NCBI GenBank assembly: GCA_025058735.1
Contig: JANXDX010000017.1
Span: 1 to 64,000, forward strand
Length of the DNA stretch: 64,000 nt
Source of the DNA: Archaeoglobaceae archaeon
Lineage (GTDB): Archaea > Halobacteriota > Archaeoglobi > Archaeoglobales > Archaeoglobaceae
Direction of reading: 5' to 3'
Position 1 is the stretch's first letter. Each line of letters opens with the position of its first letter. The notes under the pieces were generated by a model. That model saw only the letters and a list, made by a program, of their open reading frames with translations, was not told the origin of the DNA and made no database searches. Both the position numbers and the translations under genes were made by a program. Shown piece by piece: positions 33,112 to 42,301 of the stretch.

Positions 33112-33773
33112 CTCTTTTCACCCCTCTCTATAGCTTTCAATATTTCGTCCAATTCAAAGTAACTCATTCCTATCTCATCTTCATCAGTCTGTCCAACCCA
33201 CAGACCTGCAGTAGGTTTTTTTCTTATGATCTTTTCTGGAACTCCGAGAAACTTAGCTAGTTCCCAAACCTCAGTTTTGTAGAGATCGCCTATTGGCATA
33301 AAATCTGCAGCCCCATCACCGAACTTTGTGAAGTAGCCGATCATTATCTCACTCTTGTTACTAGTTCCAACGACCAAGTAATTTAATTCGTTTGCATAGT
33401 AGTAATTCATGATCATCCTTATCCTCGGCTTAAGATTTGCAACAGACATTCTTCTACCTTCTCCAAGTTTTTCAACGAGCATCTTTACAAAGTCTGATAT
33501 TTCAATAATTTTATATTTTATTTCTAAAGTTTCTGCTACAAACACAGCATCTTCTAGATCTTCTTTACTTGTCACACCTTCCTCGGGCATTATAAGAGCT
33601 AAAATTTCATCCTTTTTTAAAGCCCTCTTGCAAAGATATGCAACAACTGTACTATCTACTCCACCGCTCAAACCAAAGACAACACCTTTTGCATTTGCGT
33701 TTCTTACTTTTTCTCTTATGAATTCTTCTATTCTTTTGACCACTTCATTCCACATGTTTAGGAACGTTTGCAT
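33012..33773 (-). CDS. nadE: NAD+ synthase (ammonia-dependent)
   Basis: A 253-residue N-type ATP pyrophosphatase with P-loop SGGVDST near 36-42, GTSNKSE near 137, and the substrate-region FGDGAADFMPIGDLYKT near 150-166. It amidates deamido-NAD+ to NAD+. There is no glutaminase domain, so free ammonia is the donor as in other short NadE proteins. Its 3' end overlaps the next leftward gene by 100 bases. First gene of a leftward run nadE, winged-helix protein, DUF166. Confidence 0.95.
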   Translation of the reverse strand: MQTFLNMWNEVVKRIEEFIREKVRNANAKGVVFGLSGGVDSTVVAYLCKRALKKDEILALIMPEEGVTSKEDLEDAVFVAETLEIKYKIIEISDFVKMLVEKLGEGRRMSVANLKPRIRMIMNYYYANELNYLVVGTSNKSEIMIGYFTKFGDGAADFMPIGDLYKTEVWELAKFLGVPEKIIRKKPTAGLWVGQTDEDEIGMSYFELDEILKAIERGEKRCDEKFKKVEKMIKNSQHKRSFPEILKLRDLLC

Positions 33774-33888
33774 AGATAAAATCTTTTCTTTTTAATATTA
33801 CTAATTTTCAATTAAGTAAAAAAATAATTATTTTTTATTTATTTATTGTTTGTTGTAAAAATTTTTAATTTTTCAGAGAACGGATCTC

Positions 33889-34947
33889 GTGGATATAAAG
33901 ATCGCCGGCGGTGGCTTGTCAGGCCTTTTAACAGCTTATTTTATAAAAAATAATTTTAAAAAAATTAATATTGAAATTTTCGAGAAACTTAAACTTGAAA
34001 AGTATAGAATTGATTGTGCAGAAGGTCTCGTTAATCAGAGGAATTCTTTCAAAATATTAGGGAAGCTAGTAAAACAATTTATTGTAAATAAACTTAGTAA
34101 GGTTGTTTGGATCTTCGTTTTAGATAAAGATGAAATTAGAAGATCGGAAATTAGAAACAAAAACTTCTGTCTGATGATAGACCGTTTGAACTTCCAACTT
34201 TCTTTGATCAAAAACTTAGAAAAGGTCGGTGTAAAAATAAATTTTGGAGAAAAAGTTGAAAAAGTTGAAGATCTAGATGGAGAAATAGTAGTTGATGCGA
34301 GAGGTTCAAAACCTGGAGAACATTGCAACGTTGCAGTCTATAAAATTTTATCTGGAAACTTTGAAAAAATAAAGGATGTAAACTTTTGGACAATAAAAGA
34401 TCGCGAACCAGAAACTCTCTACTGGATCTTTCCATTGGGAAAAGATAAAGCAAACTTCGGATGTGGTGGAAAAGCTAAGATGGTAAAACTCAATGAATTC
34501 ATAAAATTTTCTTCAGATCTTTTGAACTTAGAAATCGACAAGTGTGTTAAAAAGGGTGCAGGTCTTTTGGATCATAGCTATGCAGCTATGCTTTATCAGG
34601 GAAAAGAAAAAGAAGTAGTTTTCGATCTTGGTAAAAAGAAGGTCGTAAAAGTTGGAGATGCTGCAGGTTTAGTTGATCCTTTTTACGGTGAAGGTATAAG
34701 TGGTGCTGCCTTATCAGCTTACTTACTTTCAAAACTTGATTTAGAGAACTACAAAAAATTACTTAGGAAAAACAATGAGTTTTTAAAAGAAAGAATGGCA
34801 GCGGTAATAGATAGGATAAAGAACTTTGAAACCTTCATGAAGTACATGATCATGCTCGATGGTGTCGATGCAAAGTATTTGAAGTTCAAACCTTTGTTTA
34901 TTCTTAGGTACCCTCTAAAGTTTTTGAAGATCATGAAAGAAGTTTAA
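33889..34947 (+). CDS. Geranylgeranyl reductase family FAD-dependent oxidoreductase
   Basis: A 352-residue flavoprotein with the FAD-binding GGGLSGLLTA near residues 7-16 and the second FAD motif GDAAGLVDPFYGEGISGA near 255-272, the signature of geranylgeranyl/digeranylgeranyl-glycerophospholipid reductases. It probably saturates double bonds of archaeal lipid chains, or of quinone or dolichol chains. GTG start at 33889 right after an A+T-rich promoter region. Substrate not determinable. Confidence 0.85.
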   Translation: MDIKIAGGGLSGLLTAYFIKNNFKKINIEIFEKLKLEKYRIDCAEGLVNQRNSFKILGKLVKQFIVNKLSKVVWIFVLDKDEIRRSEIRNKNFCLMIDRLNFQLSLIKNLEKVGVKINFGEKVEKVEDLDGEIVVDARGSKPGEHCNVAVYKILSGNFEKIKDVNFWTIKDREPETLYWIFPLGKDKANFGCGGKAKMVKLNEFIKFSSDLLNLEIDKCVKKGAGLLDHSYAAMLYQGKEKEVVFDLGKKKVVKVGDAAGLVDPFYGEGISGAALSAYLLSKLDLENYKKLLRKNNEFLKERMAAVIDRIKNFETFMKYMIMLDGVDAKYLKFKPLFILRYPLKFLKIMKEV

Positions 34948-35008
34948 TCTTTTATCATTTTCAATTGCAACGCAACAGTCAAGTATACTGAGTAAAAGGG
35001 TTGAAGAG

Positions 35009-35779
35009 ATGAAGATAGCTGTATCTGGAAAGGGTGGTGTTGGCAAAACTACAATTGCATCTATGCTAGCTTACATTTTTGCCAAAAAAGGGTACAAAGT
35101 TACGGCTATAGATTGCGATCCAGCATCAAACTTGCCTTCAGCTTTGGGTGTTAAGTCCCCTAGACCTCTATCTGAACTAAAGGAATTGATAGAAGAAAGA
35201 GTTCTTGGACCAATGGGACTGTACAAATTGAATCCCAAAGTTGACGATGTTTTCGAATTACATTCTGTAAAGAACAGTTTTGGTGTAAGAGTTCTAGTAT
35301 TAGGTACAATAGAAAAAGGTGGAGAAGGCTGTTTCTGCCCTGAAAATGCTTTTTTAAGAGCAGTTCTAAGGCATGCAATATTTAAGGAAAAAGATGTACT
35401 GATAATGGACATGGAAGCTGGAATAGAACACCTCGGTAGAGGAACTGCAAAAGGAGTAGATCTTTTGATCACTGTAATTGAGCCAGGAAGCAGAGCACTA
35501 GAAACGCTTGAAAAGATCGAAAAGTTGGCAAAAGATATTGGTATAGAGAAAATAGCTGTGATAGTGAACAAGTTTATCGACAACGAATTGTCAAGAAATT
35601 TGATAAAAAAAGTAAAGTATCCTATATTGGGTTTTATACCTTTCAGCGAGTGCTTTATCAGGGCAGACGTAGAAAACAAACCCCCATACGAACTCTGCGA
35701 TACAAAAATTTTTGAAGAAATTGTTGAAAAAATAGAGGTGATGCTGAGTGAAAGTAGGAGTAGTAGCGAGAAAAGATAG
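35009..35779 (+). CDS. cooC: CooC-type nickel-insertion ATPase
   Basis: A 256-residue MinD/SIMIBI ATPase with a deviant Walker A GKGGVGKTT at 7-15 and the paired cysteines CFC at 108-110, the C-x-C site that binds nickel across the dimer in CooC of carbon monoxide dehydrogenase maturation. The CooC call is therefore stronger than a generic ParA label. No CODH gene is in the window. The DUF166 gene that follows starts 32 bases inside this gene, so the two products are probably made together. Confidence 0.9.
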   Translation: MKIAVSGKGGVGKTTIASMLAYIFAKKGYKVTAIDCDPASNLPSALGVKSPRPLSELKELIEERVLGPMGLYKLNPKVDDVFELHSVKNSFGVRVLVLGTIEKGGEGCFCPENAFLRAVLRHAIFKEKDVLIMDMEAGIEHLGRGTAKGVDLLITVIEPGSRALETLEKIEKLAKDIGIEKIAVIVNKFIDNELSRNLIKKVKYPILGFIPFSECFIRADVENKPPYELCDTKIFEEIVEKIEVMLSESRSSSEKR

Positions 35780-36386
35780 TAGAAAAAGGGAAATAGAACT
35801 TTTTTCAAAATTTTTCGAAGTTCTAGTTTATGAGATCCCAAAAGAATTGCCAGAATTGATAGAAAACCCATCACAGTATCTAAACTTTCCAGAAAACTTT
35901 AAACCAGAAATATTGGTATCTTTTGCTAACCATCCAGATATAAACATCGAGCTGATAAAAGAGGCTGCAAAAAGGAATGTGAAAATTGTGATCTTCTCAG
36001 GCTCTAAAGCAGGATCAAGAGCTCAGCTGAAAAATGAAGCTGAAAAACATGGAATAAAGATTCTTGTTGAAGAGGTATGTTGCACAACACCTAAAATAGA
36101 TCATGAGTTTTTTGAAAAATTTGGAACTCCAGAATTTGAAGTTTCGATTGAAGGGGATAGGTTGAAAGAAGTTAAAGTCCTAAGAGCAGCCTTTTGTGGA
36201 GCAACTTTCTACGTTGCTGAGAAAATAAAAGGTGCAAAAATTGATGAAGCTGGAAGACTTGCTGGCTACTACACTCAAATATTTCCATGTTTAGCATCAA
36301 GAGGTATTAAAGGTGGAATCCATAAAGCTGCAAAGGCACACAAAAAAGCTATAGAAAAAGCTATCAAGAAAGCGTTTCAATCTTAA
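35748..36386 (+). CDS. DUF166 family protein, short form coupled to cooC
   Basis: A 212-residue paralogue of the 31688-32443 protein. The shared motifs are VLRAAFCGATFYVA (near 143-156) and FPCLAS (near 181-186). It also has EEVCCTTP near 107, but not the N-terminal CGVSCDFC cluster. GTG start at 35748, inside cooC. The tight coupling suggests a role with the nickel ATPase in metal-centre assembly, which is an inference. A basic Ala/Lys-rich helix ends the protein. Confidence 0.8.
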   Translation: MKVGVVARKDSRKREIELFSKFFEVLVYEIPKELPELIENPSQYLNFPENFKPEILVSFANHPDINIELIKEAAKRNVKIVIFSGSKAGSRAQLKNEAEKHGIKILVEEVCCTTPKIDHEFFEKFGTPEFEVSIEGDRLKEVKVLRAAFCGATFYVAEKIKGAKIDEAGRLAGYYTQIFPCLASRGIKGGIHKAAKAHKKAIEKAIKKAFQS

Positions 36387-36444
36387 CACATTTATTTCTT
36401 TAATTAAAATTAATTTATTTTAAAATAAATCTCTAGGAACGATT

Positions 36445-36789
36445 TTACTGTTTAATTTCCGAAACTTCAACGATCTCAAGTGGAACATCTTGTAGCCTTT
36501 TACCGATCTCAACTTTTGCAATTTTGGCTGCATGCTCTTTACTTGTTGCGTTGAATACTTTCATCTCAAGTACAAGTCCAACTAATGCTGTATTAGCTAC
36601 TAAAAAAACAGATTTCAAAGCAGAGCCACATTTAGGACATTCTGTATCTCCAACATCTATTCTAACGTTGCTGAGATCAGGATTCAATCTCTTCCCTACT
36701 TCAGCAACTGCTATGTTCATAGCATCTATCGGACTTTTAGCTTTTCTCACTAACCAAGCGGCTTGCAAAGTTACCAGGTAGTTTGGCAT
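36445..36789 (-). CDS. UPF0212 (DUF555) family protein
   Basis: A 114-residue protein conserved in euryarchaea. The N-terminus MPNYLVTLQAAWLVRKAKS is characteristic, a CPKCG motif near 52-56 could be part of a zinc site (the other ligands are not obvious), and the C-terminal half resembles the N-terminal half, suggesting an internal repeat. Function unknown. Divergent from the thiolase operon to the right. Confidence 0.88.
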   Translation of the reverse strand: MPNYLVTLQAAWLVRKAKSPIDAMNIAVAEVGKRLNPDLSNVRIDVGDTECPKCGSALKSVFLVANTALVGLVLEMKVFNATSKEHAAKIAKVEIGKRLQDVPLEIVEVSEIKQ

Positions 36790-36883
36790 ATTTCTTACGC
36801 TCTACAATATAATTTCAGTTGTTTCTAGCTTCATTATAAATTTTTCTATTTCATCTCTCAGCGAAGAAAGTTGATCGAGAAAA

Positions 36884-36892
36884 GTTTAAATA
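36884..36892 (+). promoter_or_regulatory. Probable TATA box of the thiolase-DUF35-HBD operon
   Basis: GTTTAAATA lies 24-32 bases before ATG 36916, consistent with a leaderless transcript. It also argues against the longer TTG start at 36871. Confidence 0.5.
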
Positions 36893-36915
36893 ATTTAGTC
36901 TATAAAAAGCTTTTA

Positions 36916-38103
36916 ATGTCAGAAAACGTTGCAATTATTGGAACAGGACACTCAAAGTTTGGAACAAGAAAAGATGTTAATGTAGCAGAACTTTGCTGGG
37001 AATCGATAAAGCCTGCTTTTGAATCTGCAGGAGTTGAACCAAAAGACATAGATTATTTTGTAGTAGGTACCGCTGGGATGTGGAGCAGTGAAGCTGCCGT
37101 TCCAGCGTTAATAGCTGAGTATGCTGGACTAGAACCCAAAGGTTCTATGCGTGCAGAAGCTGCTTGTGCAACTGGAAGTGCAGCAATAAGAGTTGGTTAC
37201 ACGACGATAAAATCAGAATTAGCTGATCTTGTACTAGTTTTAGGTGTTGAAAAAATGCAAGAATCACCAAGTTCAACAGTAATTGAATTAATTGGTAGAT
37301 TTGGAAGTTACTTCTGGGAGTTTGAAAACTTCGGTCTGACTTTTCCTGGATATTATGCGATGTATGGAACTGCTTACATGATAAAGTACGGTGCTACAGA
37401 GGAGGATTTTGCTAAAGTTGCAGTGAAAAATCATTACTATGGAGCAAAAAATCCATATGCTCAGTTTCAGAGAGAGATAACTGTTGAAACTGTCTTAAAA
37501 AGCCCGTACATTGCTTGGCCTTTCAAACTCTACGACTGTTCACCTATAACCGATGGATCGGCTTGCGTTATACTTGCGAGTGAAGAGAAAGTAAAAGAAC
37601 TAGGCGTTGAAGAGAAAGTCTGGATCCTTGGACAAGGAACTGGAACTGGAACTGCAAATTTAAGTAAAAGGAAAGACTTTACATCTTTACCTTCTGTTGT
37701 TCATGCAGCAGAGATCGCTTACAAGATTGCTGGGATAGATAAAGACGATCCTGTTAAGTATTTAGATGGTGCAGACGTGCACGACTGTTTTACAGCTGCT
37801 GAAATAATTGCTTACGAAGATCTGAACTTCTGTAGAAGAGGAGAAGGTATGAAACTTGTAAGGGAAGAACAAACTTACATAGGAGGTAGAATACCTGTAA
37901 ACATAGACGGAGGATTGAAAGCTAAAGGTCATCCGATCGGCGCTACTGGAGTAAGTCAAGCTATTGAAGCTTACAAACAATTACTTCAAAAAGCTGAACC
38001 TGGAAGACAGGCAGACATTGTTAAGGGTAGATGGCTTGCACACAACGTGGGAGGTACGGGTCATTATGCATACGTTACTGTTTATGGATTGGAAAAAAGG
38101 TGA
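36916..38103 (+). CDS. Archaeal-type thiolase (acetoacetyl-CoA thiolase-like)
   Basis: A 395-residue thiolase of the SCP2/archaeal subgroup: nucleophile C84 (EAACATGS), HDCFTAAE near 297, and GHPIGATGVSQ near 340. The C-terminal motif is HNVGGTGHYAYV, where classical thiolases have a second catalytic Cys. Such proteins pair with a DUF35 protein, exactly as here (gene follows within a few bases), and in methanogens this pair joins HMG-CoA synthase. ATG 36916 is chosen over the upstream TTG because a TATA box sits in between. Confidence 0.9.
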   Translation: MSENVAIIGTGHSKFGTRKDVNVAELCWESIKPAFESAGVEPKDIDYFVVGTAGMWSSEAAVPALIAEYAGLEPKGSMRAEAACATGSAAIRVGYTTIKSELADLVLVLGVEKMQESPSSTVIELIGRFGSYFWEFENFGLTFPGYYAMYGTAYMIKYGATEEDFAKVAVKNHYYGAKNPYAQFQREITVETVLKSPYIAWPFKLYDCSPITDGSACVILASEEKVKELGVEEKVWILGQGTGTGTANLSKRKDFTSLPSVVHAAEIAYKIAGIDKDDPVKYLDGADVHDCFTAAEIIAYEDLNFCRRGEGMKLVREEQTYIGGRIPVNIDGGLKAKGHPIGATGVSQAIEAYKQLLQKAEPGRQADIVKGRWLAHNVGGTGHYAYVTVYGLEKR

Positions 38104-38108
38104 TCTTG

Positions 38109-38594
38109 GTGGAACAGAAAAAGAGTATTGAAGAGTTTGGTTTTCCTTTAGTAGTTGATGAGAAAAGTGGAGCTTTGCAGTGGTTAGATGTTAGAGAACT
38201 GAACATACGTTATACTATATCGATAGAAAATATAAAGCCCTTCTACGAAGGGCTAAGACAGGGGAAATTGTTGACTACTAGATGTAAAAAGTGCAATGAA
38301 CTTTACTTTCCGCCACAAAAAGATTGTTATAAATGTTTTTCTTCAGATATGGAATGGATAGAGTTGAAAAGAGAGGGAACGTTAGAAACTTTAACTGTTA
38401 TATTTGTAAGACCTCCAAGTTTTAGTATGTACGATCCTTACACTGTAGCTGTTGCCAAGCTGGATGATGGTCCAAAGATACTAGCTTGGCTTAAAGGTGA
38501 TCCTAGAAAAATTCGTCCTGGGCAGAGAGTTAGAGTAGAAATAGGTAGAAGGAAAGAAGGTTATATGATGTATGAACTAGTTCCTCTAGGGTGA
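38109..38594 (+). CDS. DUF35 zinc-ribbon/OB-fold acyl-CoA-associated protein
   Basis: About 161 residues, with a zinc ribbon (CKKCNELYFPPQKDCYKC, near 60-77) followed by an OB-fold. Partner of archaeal thiolases, thought to bridge acyl-CoA between active sites. GTG 38109 is chosen because GGTGAT at 38099-38104 precedes it; the open frame extends further back inside the thiolase gene. It sits between the thiolase and the fused HBD/crotonase in one operon. Confidence 0.88.
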   Translation: MEQKKSIEEFGFPLVVDEKSGALQWLDVRELNIRYTISIENIKPFYEGLRQGKLLTTRCKKCNELYFPPQKDCYKCFSSDMEWIELKREGTLETLTVIFVRPPSFSMYDPYTVAVAKLDDGPKILAWLKGDPRKIRPGQRVRVEIGRRKEGYMMYELVPLG

Positions 38595-38598
38595 TCTT

Positions 38599-40548
38599 AT
38601 GATAAAAAAAGTTGCAGTTCTTGGAGCTGGAGTAATGGGTCATGGAATTGCCCAGGTTTGTGCAACTGCAGGTTATCAAGTAACTGTAAAAGATGTAGCT
38701 CAAGAGATCCTTGATAAAGCAAAAAAAGCTATCGAGAAAAATCTTACAAAAGCAGTTGAAAAGAAAAAAATAAGCGAAGAAAAAGCTAAAGAAATTTTAA
38801 ACAGAATTGTTTTTACTTTGAGCTTTGAAGAAGCTGTTAGAGATGCAGATCTTATAATTGAAGCAGTTCCGGAGATCATGGATTTAAAGAAAAAAGTTTT
38901 TAAAGAAGTTCAGAAGTATGTAAAAAAAGATTGCATATTTGCAACGAACACTTCTGGTTTAAGTGTTACAGAATTAGGAAATTCGACAGATAGACCAGAA
39001 AAGTTTGTAGGTTTACACTTCTTCAATCCTCCACAAGTTATGCAGTTAGTAGAAGTTGTTAGGGGAGAGAAAACTAGTGATGAAACAGTTAAAGTTTCTG
39101 TTGAGTTTGTAAAAAGTCTTGGAAAGACTCCGGTTGTAGTTAAAAAAGAAGTTCCCGGATTTATAGTCAACAGAATATTAGTTCCTTACTTAACTCTCGC
39201 AATCGATGACGTTGATAAAGGATTGGCAAGACAAGAGGAGATAGATGCGGCTATGATTTATACATACAACTTTCCAATGGGTCCAATAGAACTTTCCGAC
39301 TTCATAGGATTAGATGTTTTATTCTTTGCAACTAGACAGTGGGGACTTGTAAAAGCTCCAAAGATCTTGGAACAAAAATTTGAAGCTAAACAACTTGGCG
39401 CAAAAACAGGAAAAGGTTTCTATGATTGGAGTTCTGGAAGGCCAAAAATTCCAAAGGAAGTTGGGAAGTACGATCCTCTACGTTTGATAGCTGCTATGAT
39501 CAACATAGCAGCGGAACTAATACAGATGGGGGTTGCGGATGCTAAAGAAATAGACACCGCGATGAAATTGGGGACAAACATGCCAAAGGGTCCATGCGAG
39601 ATTGGAGATGAGATAGGTTTAGATTTTGTTAAAAATAAGTTAGAAGAACTTTACAAAGAAAAAGGGTTTGAAGTTTTAAAACCTGTAGAACTTTTGAGCA
39701 AAATGGTTGAAAATAAGAAACTTGGAATTAAAAGCGGAGAAGGATTTTACAAGTACGATACAAAGTTCAAGAACTTAATTGTTGAAAAAATAGAAAACAA
39801 CAGGATAGCTAAAATAACAATAAATAGACCTCAGAGGCTAAATGCTTTGTCGATCGAAACTCTAGACGAGATCTACGAGGCTTTGAAAATGCTGGAAAAA
39901 GATAGCGAAGTTAGAGTTCTGATATTCACTGGAGCAGGAGACAAGGCTTTTTCAGTAGGATTCGATCTTCAAGATGCAAAAGATCTTACACCTTTCAACT
40001 CGATGAAAATAGCATCTAAAGGTGAGTTCGTTTTTACGCAAATTGAAAGATTTCCAAAGCCAGTAATAGCTGCGGTAAATGGATACGCATTTGGAGGTGG
40101 GTGCGAACTAGCATTAGCTTGTGATTTTAGAATAATGAAAAAAGGTGCACAAATAGGTCTTACTGAATTGAGTTTAGCTTTAATACCTGGCTGGGGAGGG
40201 ACGCAGAGATTACCTAAAATTGTAGGACTTGCTAAAGCTAAAGAGATGATCATGTTGGCAAAAAGGATAGATGCTGATGAAGCTGAAAAAATTGGATTAG
40301 TTAATAAAGCCGTGGATGCAGAGAAGTTCGAGGAGGAAGTTATGAACTTGGCTAGGCAGTTAGCAAATGGACCACCGATAAGTTTAGCTGTAGCGAAGTA
40401 TGCTATAAACTTTGGTTACGAACTTCCAGTAGAAGTTGGACAAGTAATTGAAGCGGCAATGTTTGGTATTGCAACTTCAACACAAGATGCAGCTGAAGGA
40501 ATATCTGCTTTCTTTGAAAAAAGAAAGCCCGAATTTAAAGGTAGATAG
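38599..40548 (+). CDS. Bifunctional 3-hydroxyacyl-CoA dehydrogenase / enoyl-CoA hydratase
   Basis: A 649-residue fusion. Residues 1 to about 385 form an NAD-dependent 3-hydroxyacyl-CoA dehydrogenase (GAGVMGHG at 9-16, HFFNPPQVM near 140, two C-terminal helical domains with MGP motifs). Residues about 395-649 form a crotonase (FGGGCELALACDF and GLTELSLALIPG carrying the two catalytic Glu). The order and length match the crotonyl-CoA hydratase/3-hydroxybutyryl-CoA dehydrogenase of archaeal hydroxybutyrate cycles (about 650 residues). It converts crotonyl-CoA to acetoacetyl-CoA in two steps, or serves beta-oxidation. Confidence 0.93.
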   Translation: MIKKVAVLGAGVMGHGIAQVCATAGYQVTVKDVAQEILDKAKKAIEKNLTKAVEKKKISEEKAKEILNRIVFTLSFEEAVRDADLIIEAVPEIMDLKKKVFKEVQKYVKKDCIFATNTSGLSVTELGNSTDRPEKFVGLHFFNPPQVMQLVEVVRGEKTSDETVKVSVEFVKSLGKTPVVVKKEVPGFIVNRILVPYLTLAIDDVDKGLARQEEIDAAMIYTYNFPMGPIELSDFIGLDVLFFATRQWGLVKAPKILEQKFEAKQLGAKTGKGFYDWSSGRPKIPKEVGKYDPLRLIAAMINIAAELIQMGVADAKEIDTAMKLGTNMPKGPCEIGDEIGLDFVKNKLEELYKEKGFEVLKPVELLSKMVENKKLGIKSGEGFYKYDTKFKNLIVEKIENNRIAKITINRPQRLNALSIETLDEIYEALKMLEKDSEVRVLIFTGAGDKAFSVGFDLQDAKDLTPFNSMKIASKGEFVFTQIERFPKPVIAAVNGYAFGGGCELALACDFRIMKKGAQIGLTELSLALIPGWGGTQRLPKIVGLAKAKEMIMLAKRIDADEAEKIGLVNKAVDAEKFEEEVMNLARQLANGPPISLAVAKYAINFGYELPVEVGQVIEAAMFGIATSTQDAAEGISAFFEKRKPEFKGR

Positions 40549-40558
40549 GGGTGGTGGG

Positions 40559-41299
40559 ATGAAGGTGTTTGTTTTAGCAAAACATGCTGCAGATCCGGAA
40601 TCTGAGATAAAAGTTTCTAGCGATGGGAAGAATGTGGAAACTTCTGGATTGATTTTTGATATAAACGATTGGGATAGATATGCGATCGAGGAGGGTATAA
40701 GGATCAAGGAGAAGATCGGTGGAGAAGTTGTAGTTGTAGGAGTTGGGAAAAACTGCGACGATACACTCAGAAAATGTCTTGCAATGGGAGCAGATAGAGC
40801 TATAAAGATTCCAGTAGATACCAACGATGCTTATCAAATTGCAGAACTGATAAAAAAGGCTATAGAAAAGGAGAAGTTTGACCTGATCATCGCAGGCTAC
40901 ATGAGTCAGGATATGAACTATTCATTGGTAGGAGCTTTGCTTGCTGGAATGTTGAATTTACCATTTGCAACAGCAGTTACTAGTTTGAAGATCGACGGTG
41001 GAAAAGTTGTTGCAGTTAGAGAGCTAGAGGGTGGATATAAGGAAGAAGTTGAACTACAAATTCCTTGCTTAATTACTGTACAGAGTGGAATAAATGAGCC
41101 AAGGTACGTTTCGGTAATGGGTATAAAGAGGGCTAGAACAAAAGAAATTAGAGAAGTTAAATTAGAACTGCCACCATCAGCTGTTAACATCTTAAAGATC
41201 TATCCTCCTCCGATAAAGTTGGCTGAAATTTTAACTGGTGACGCATCGCAGATAGCTGCTAAGATCGTTGAAATAGTAAAAAGTAGGGGGTTGATATGA
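40559..41299 (+). CDS. etfB: Electron transfer flavoprotein, beta subunit
   Basis: A 246-residue EtfB (MKVFVLAKHA, VGKNCDDTLRKCLAMGADRAIKI near 60-85, and the AMP-region LREL-EGGYKEEVELQIPCLITVQ). With EtfA it carries electrons from acyl-CoA dehydrogenases or related flavoenzymes. ATG 40559 follows the strong ribosome site GGGGTGGTGGG; the open frame extends upstream inside the hydratase gene but is not EtfB-like. It overlaps etfA by 4 bases. Confidence 0.94.
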   Translation: MKVFVLAKHAADPESEIKVSSDGKNVETSGLIFDINDWDRYAIEEGIRIKEKIGGEVVVVGVGKNCDDTLRKCLAMGADRAIKIPVDTNDAYQIAELIKKAIEKEKFDLIIAGYMSQDMNYSLVGALLAGMLNLPFATAVTSLKIDGGKVVAVRELEGGYKEEVELQIPCLITVQSGINEPRYVSVMGIKRARTKEIREVKLELPPSAVNILKIYPPPIKLAEILTGDASQIAAKIVEIVKSRGLI

Positions 41300-42252
41300 T
41301 GAGGATCTTTTGCGTTGCTGAACACAGGTTTGATCAGTTGAACCAGATCAGTTTAGAAATTCTGAACTTAGCGAACAAGATAAAAGGTAAAGGAACTTCT
41401 GAGGCAGTAGTTATAGGTAAAAAAGTTGATGCTTTTGCAAAAGAACTTGCAAACTATTCAGACGTAGTTTGGAAGATCGAAGATGAAAGCTTAGAAAACT
41501 ACAATCCAGAACTTTACATAGATGTACTGATGCAGCTCCTATCTAAAGAAAAAGCCGATCTTATATTGATAGGAAATACTGCCTATGGAAGCGAGTTTGC
41601 TCCTTACTTAGCTGTAAAAATGGGTGTACCAATAGTTACAGACGTAGTTGGTGTAAACGTCGTTGACGGTTTAAAAGTTACGAGGTACATATTTCAGGGA
41701 AAACTGATGGTTGATCTAGCTGTGAAAACTCCTTGCATTTTAACTGTAAGACAAGGAGTATTTAAGGAAAGTGTAAATTTGAATGGAAAAATAATTGATT
41801 CCAAAATTAAGCCATCTAAAGCTGCAGTTAGAAAATTTAGAAAGTTCATAGAACCAGAGGTTGGAGAAGTTGATATAAGTAAAGCAGATGTAATAGTGGC
41901 TGTTGGAAGAGGAATAGAAGATGGAGCAAACGTTCCATTAGCTGAAGAGTTAGCAAAATTGCTAGGAGGAGTAGTAGCTGGAAGCAGGCCAGTAATAGAT
42001 TCAGGATGGTTACCAAAGGATAGACAGGTAGGTATCTCTGGAAAAATCGTAAAGCCGAAACTTTACTTAGCTTTGGGGATAAGCGGTGCGTTCCAGCATG
42101 TTATGGGTATGAAGGACAGCGAACTTATAATAGCTATAAACAAAGATAAAAGTGCACCAATATTCGGCGTAGCTCACTATGGAGCTATAGCAGATATTTT
42201 TGAAATTGTGCCGGAGCTAATAGATAAGTTAAAGAAAATAAAAAAAAGTTAA
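41296..42252 (+). CDS. etfA: Electron transfer flavoprotein, alpha subunit
   Basis: A 318-residue EtfA. The C-terminal FAD domain is clear: VGRGIEDGANVPLAEELAKLLGG, GSRPVIDSGWLPKDRQVG, and LYLALGISGAFQHVMGM near 255-271. It partners EtfB from the previous gene. Ends the thiolase-DUF35-HBD/ECH-etfB-etfA group; no acyl-CoA dehydrogenase or ETF:quinone oxidoreductase is in the window. Confidence 0.95.
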   Translation: MMRIFCVAEHRFDQLNQISLEILNLANKIKGKGTSEAVVIGKKVDAFAKELANYSDVVWKIEDESLENYNPELYIDVLMQLLSKEKADLILIGNTAYGSEFAPYLAVKMGVPIVTDVVGVNVVDGLKVTRYIFQGKLMVDLAVKTPCILTVRQGVFKESVNLNGKIIDSKIKPSKAAVRKFRKFIEPEVGEVDISKADVIVAVGRGIEDGANVPLAEELAKLLGGVVAGSRPVIDSGWLPKDRQVGISGKIVKPKLYLALGISGAFQHVMGMKDSELIIAINKDKSAPIFGVAHYGAIADIFEIVPELIDKLKKIKKS

Positions 42253-42301
42253 TTTCTTTTTCTTTAGAAAACTTTATCTTCTTTAGATAGTTCGATCTTC
42301 T

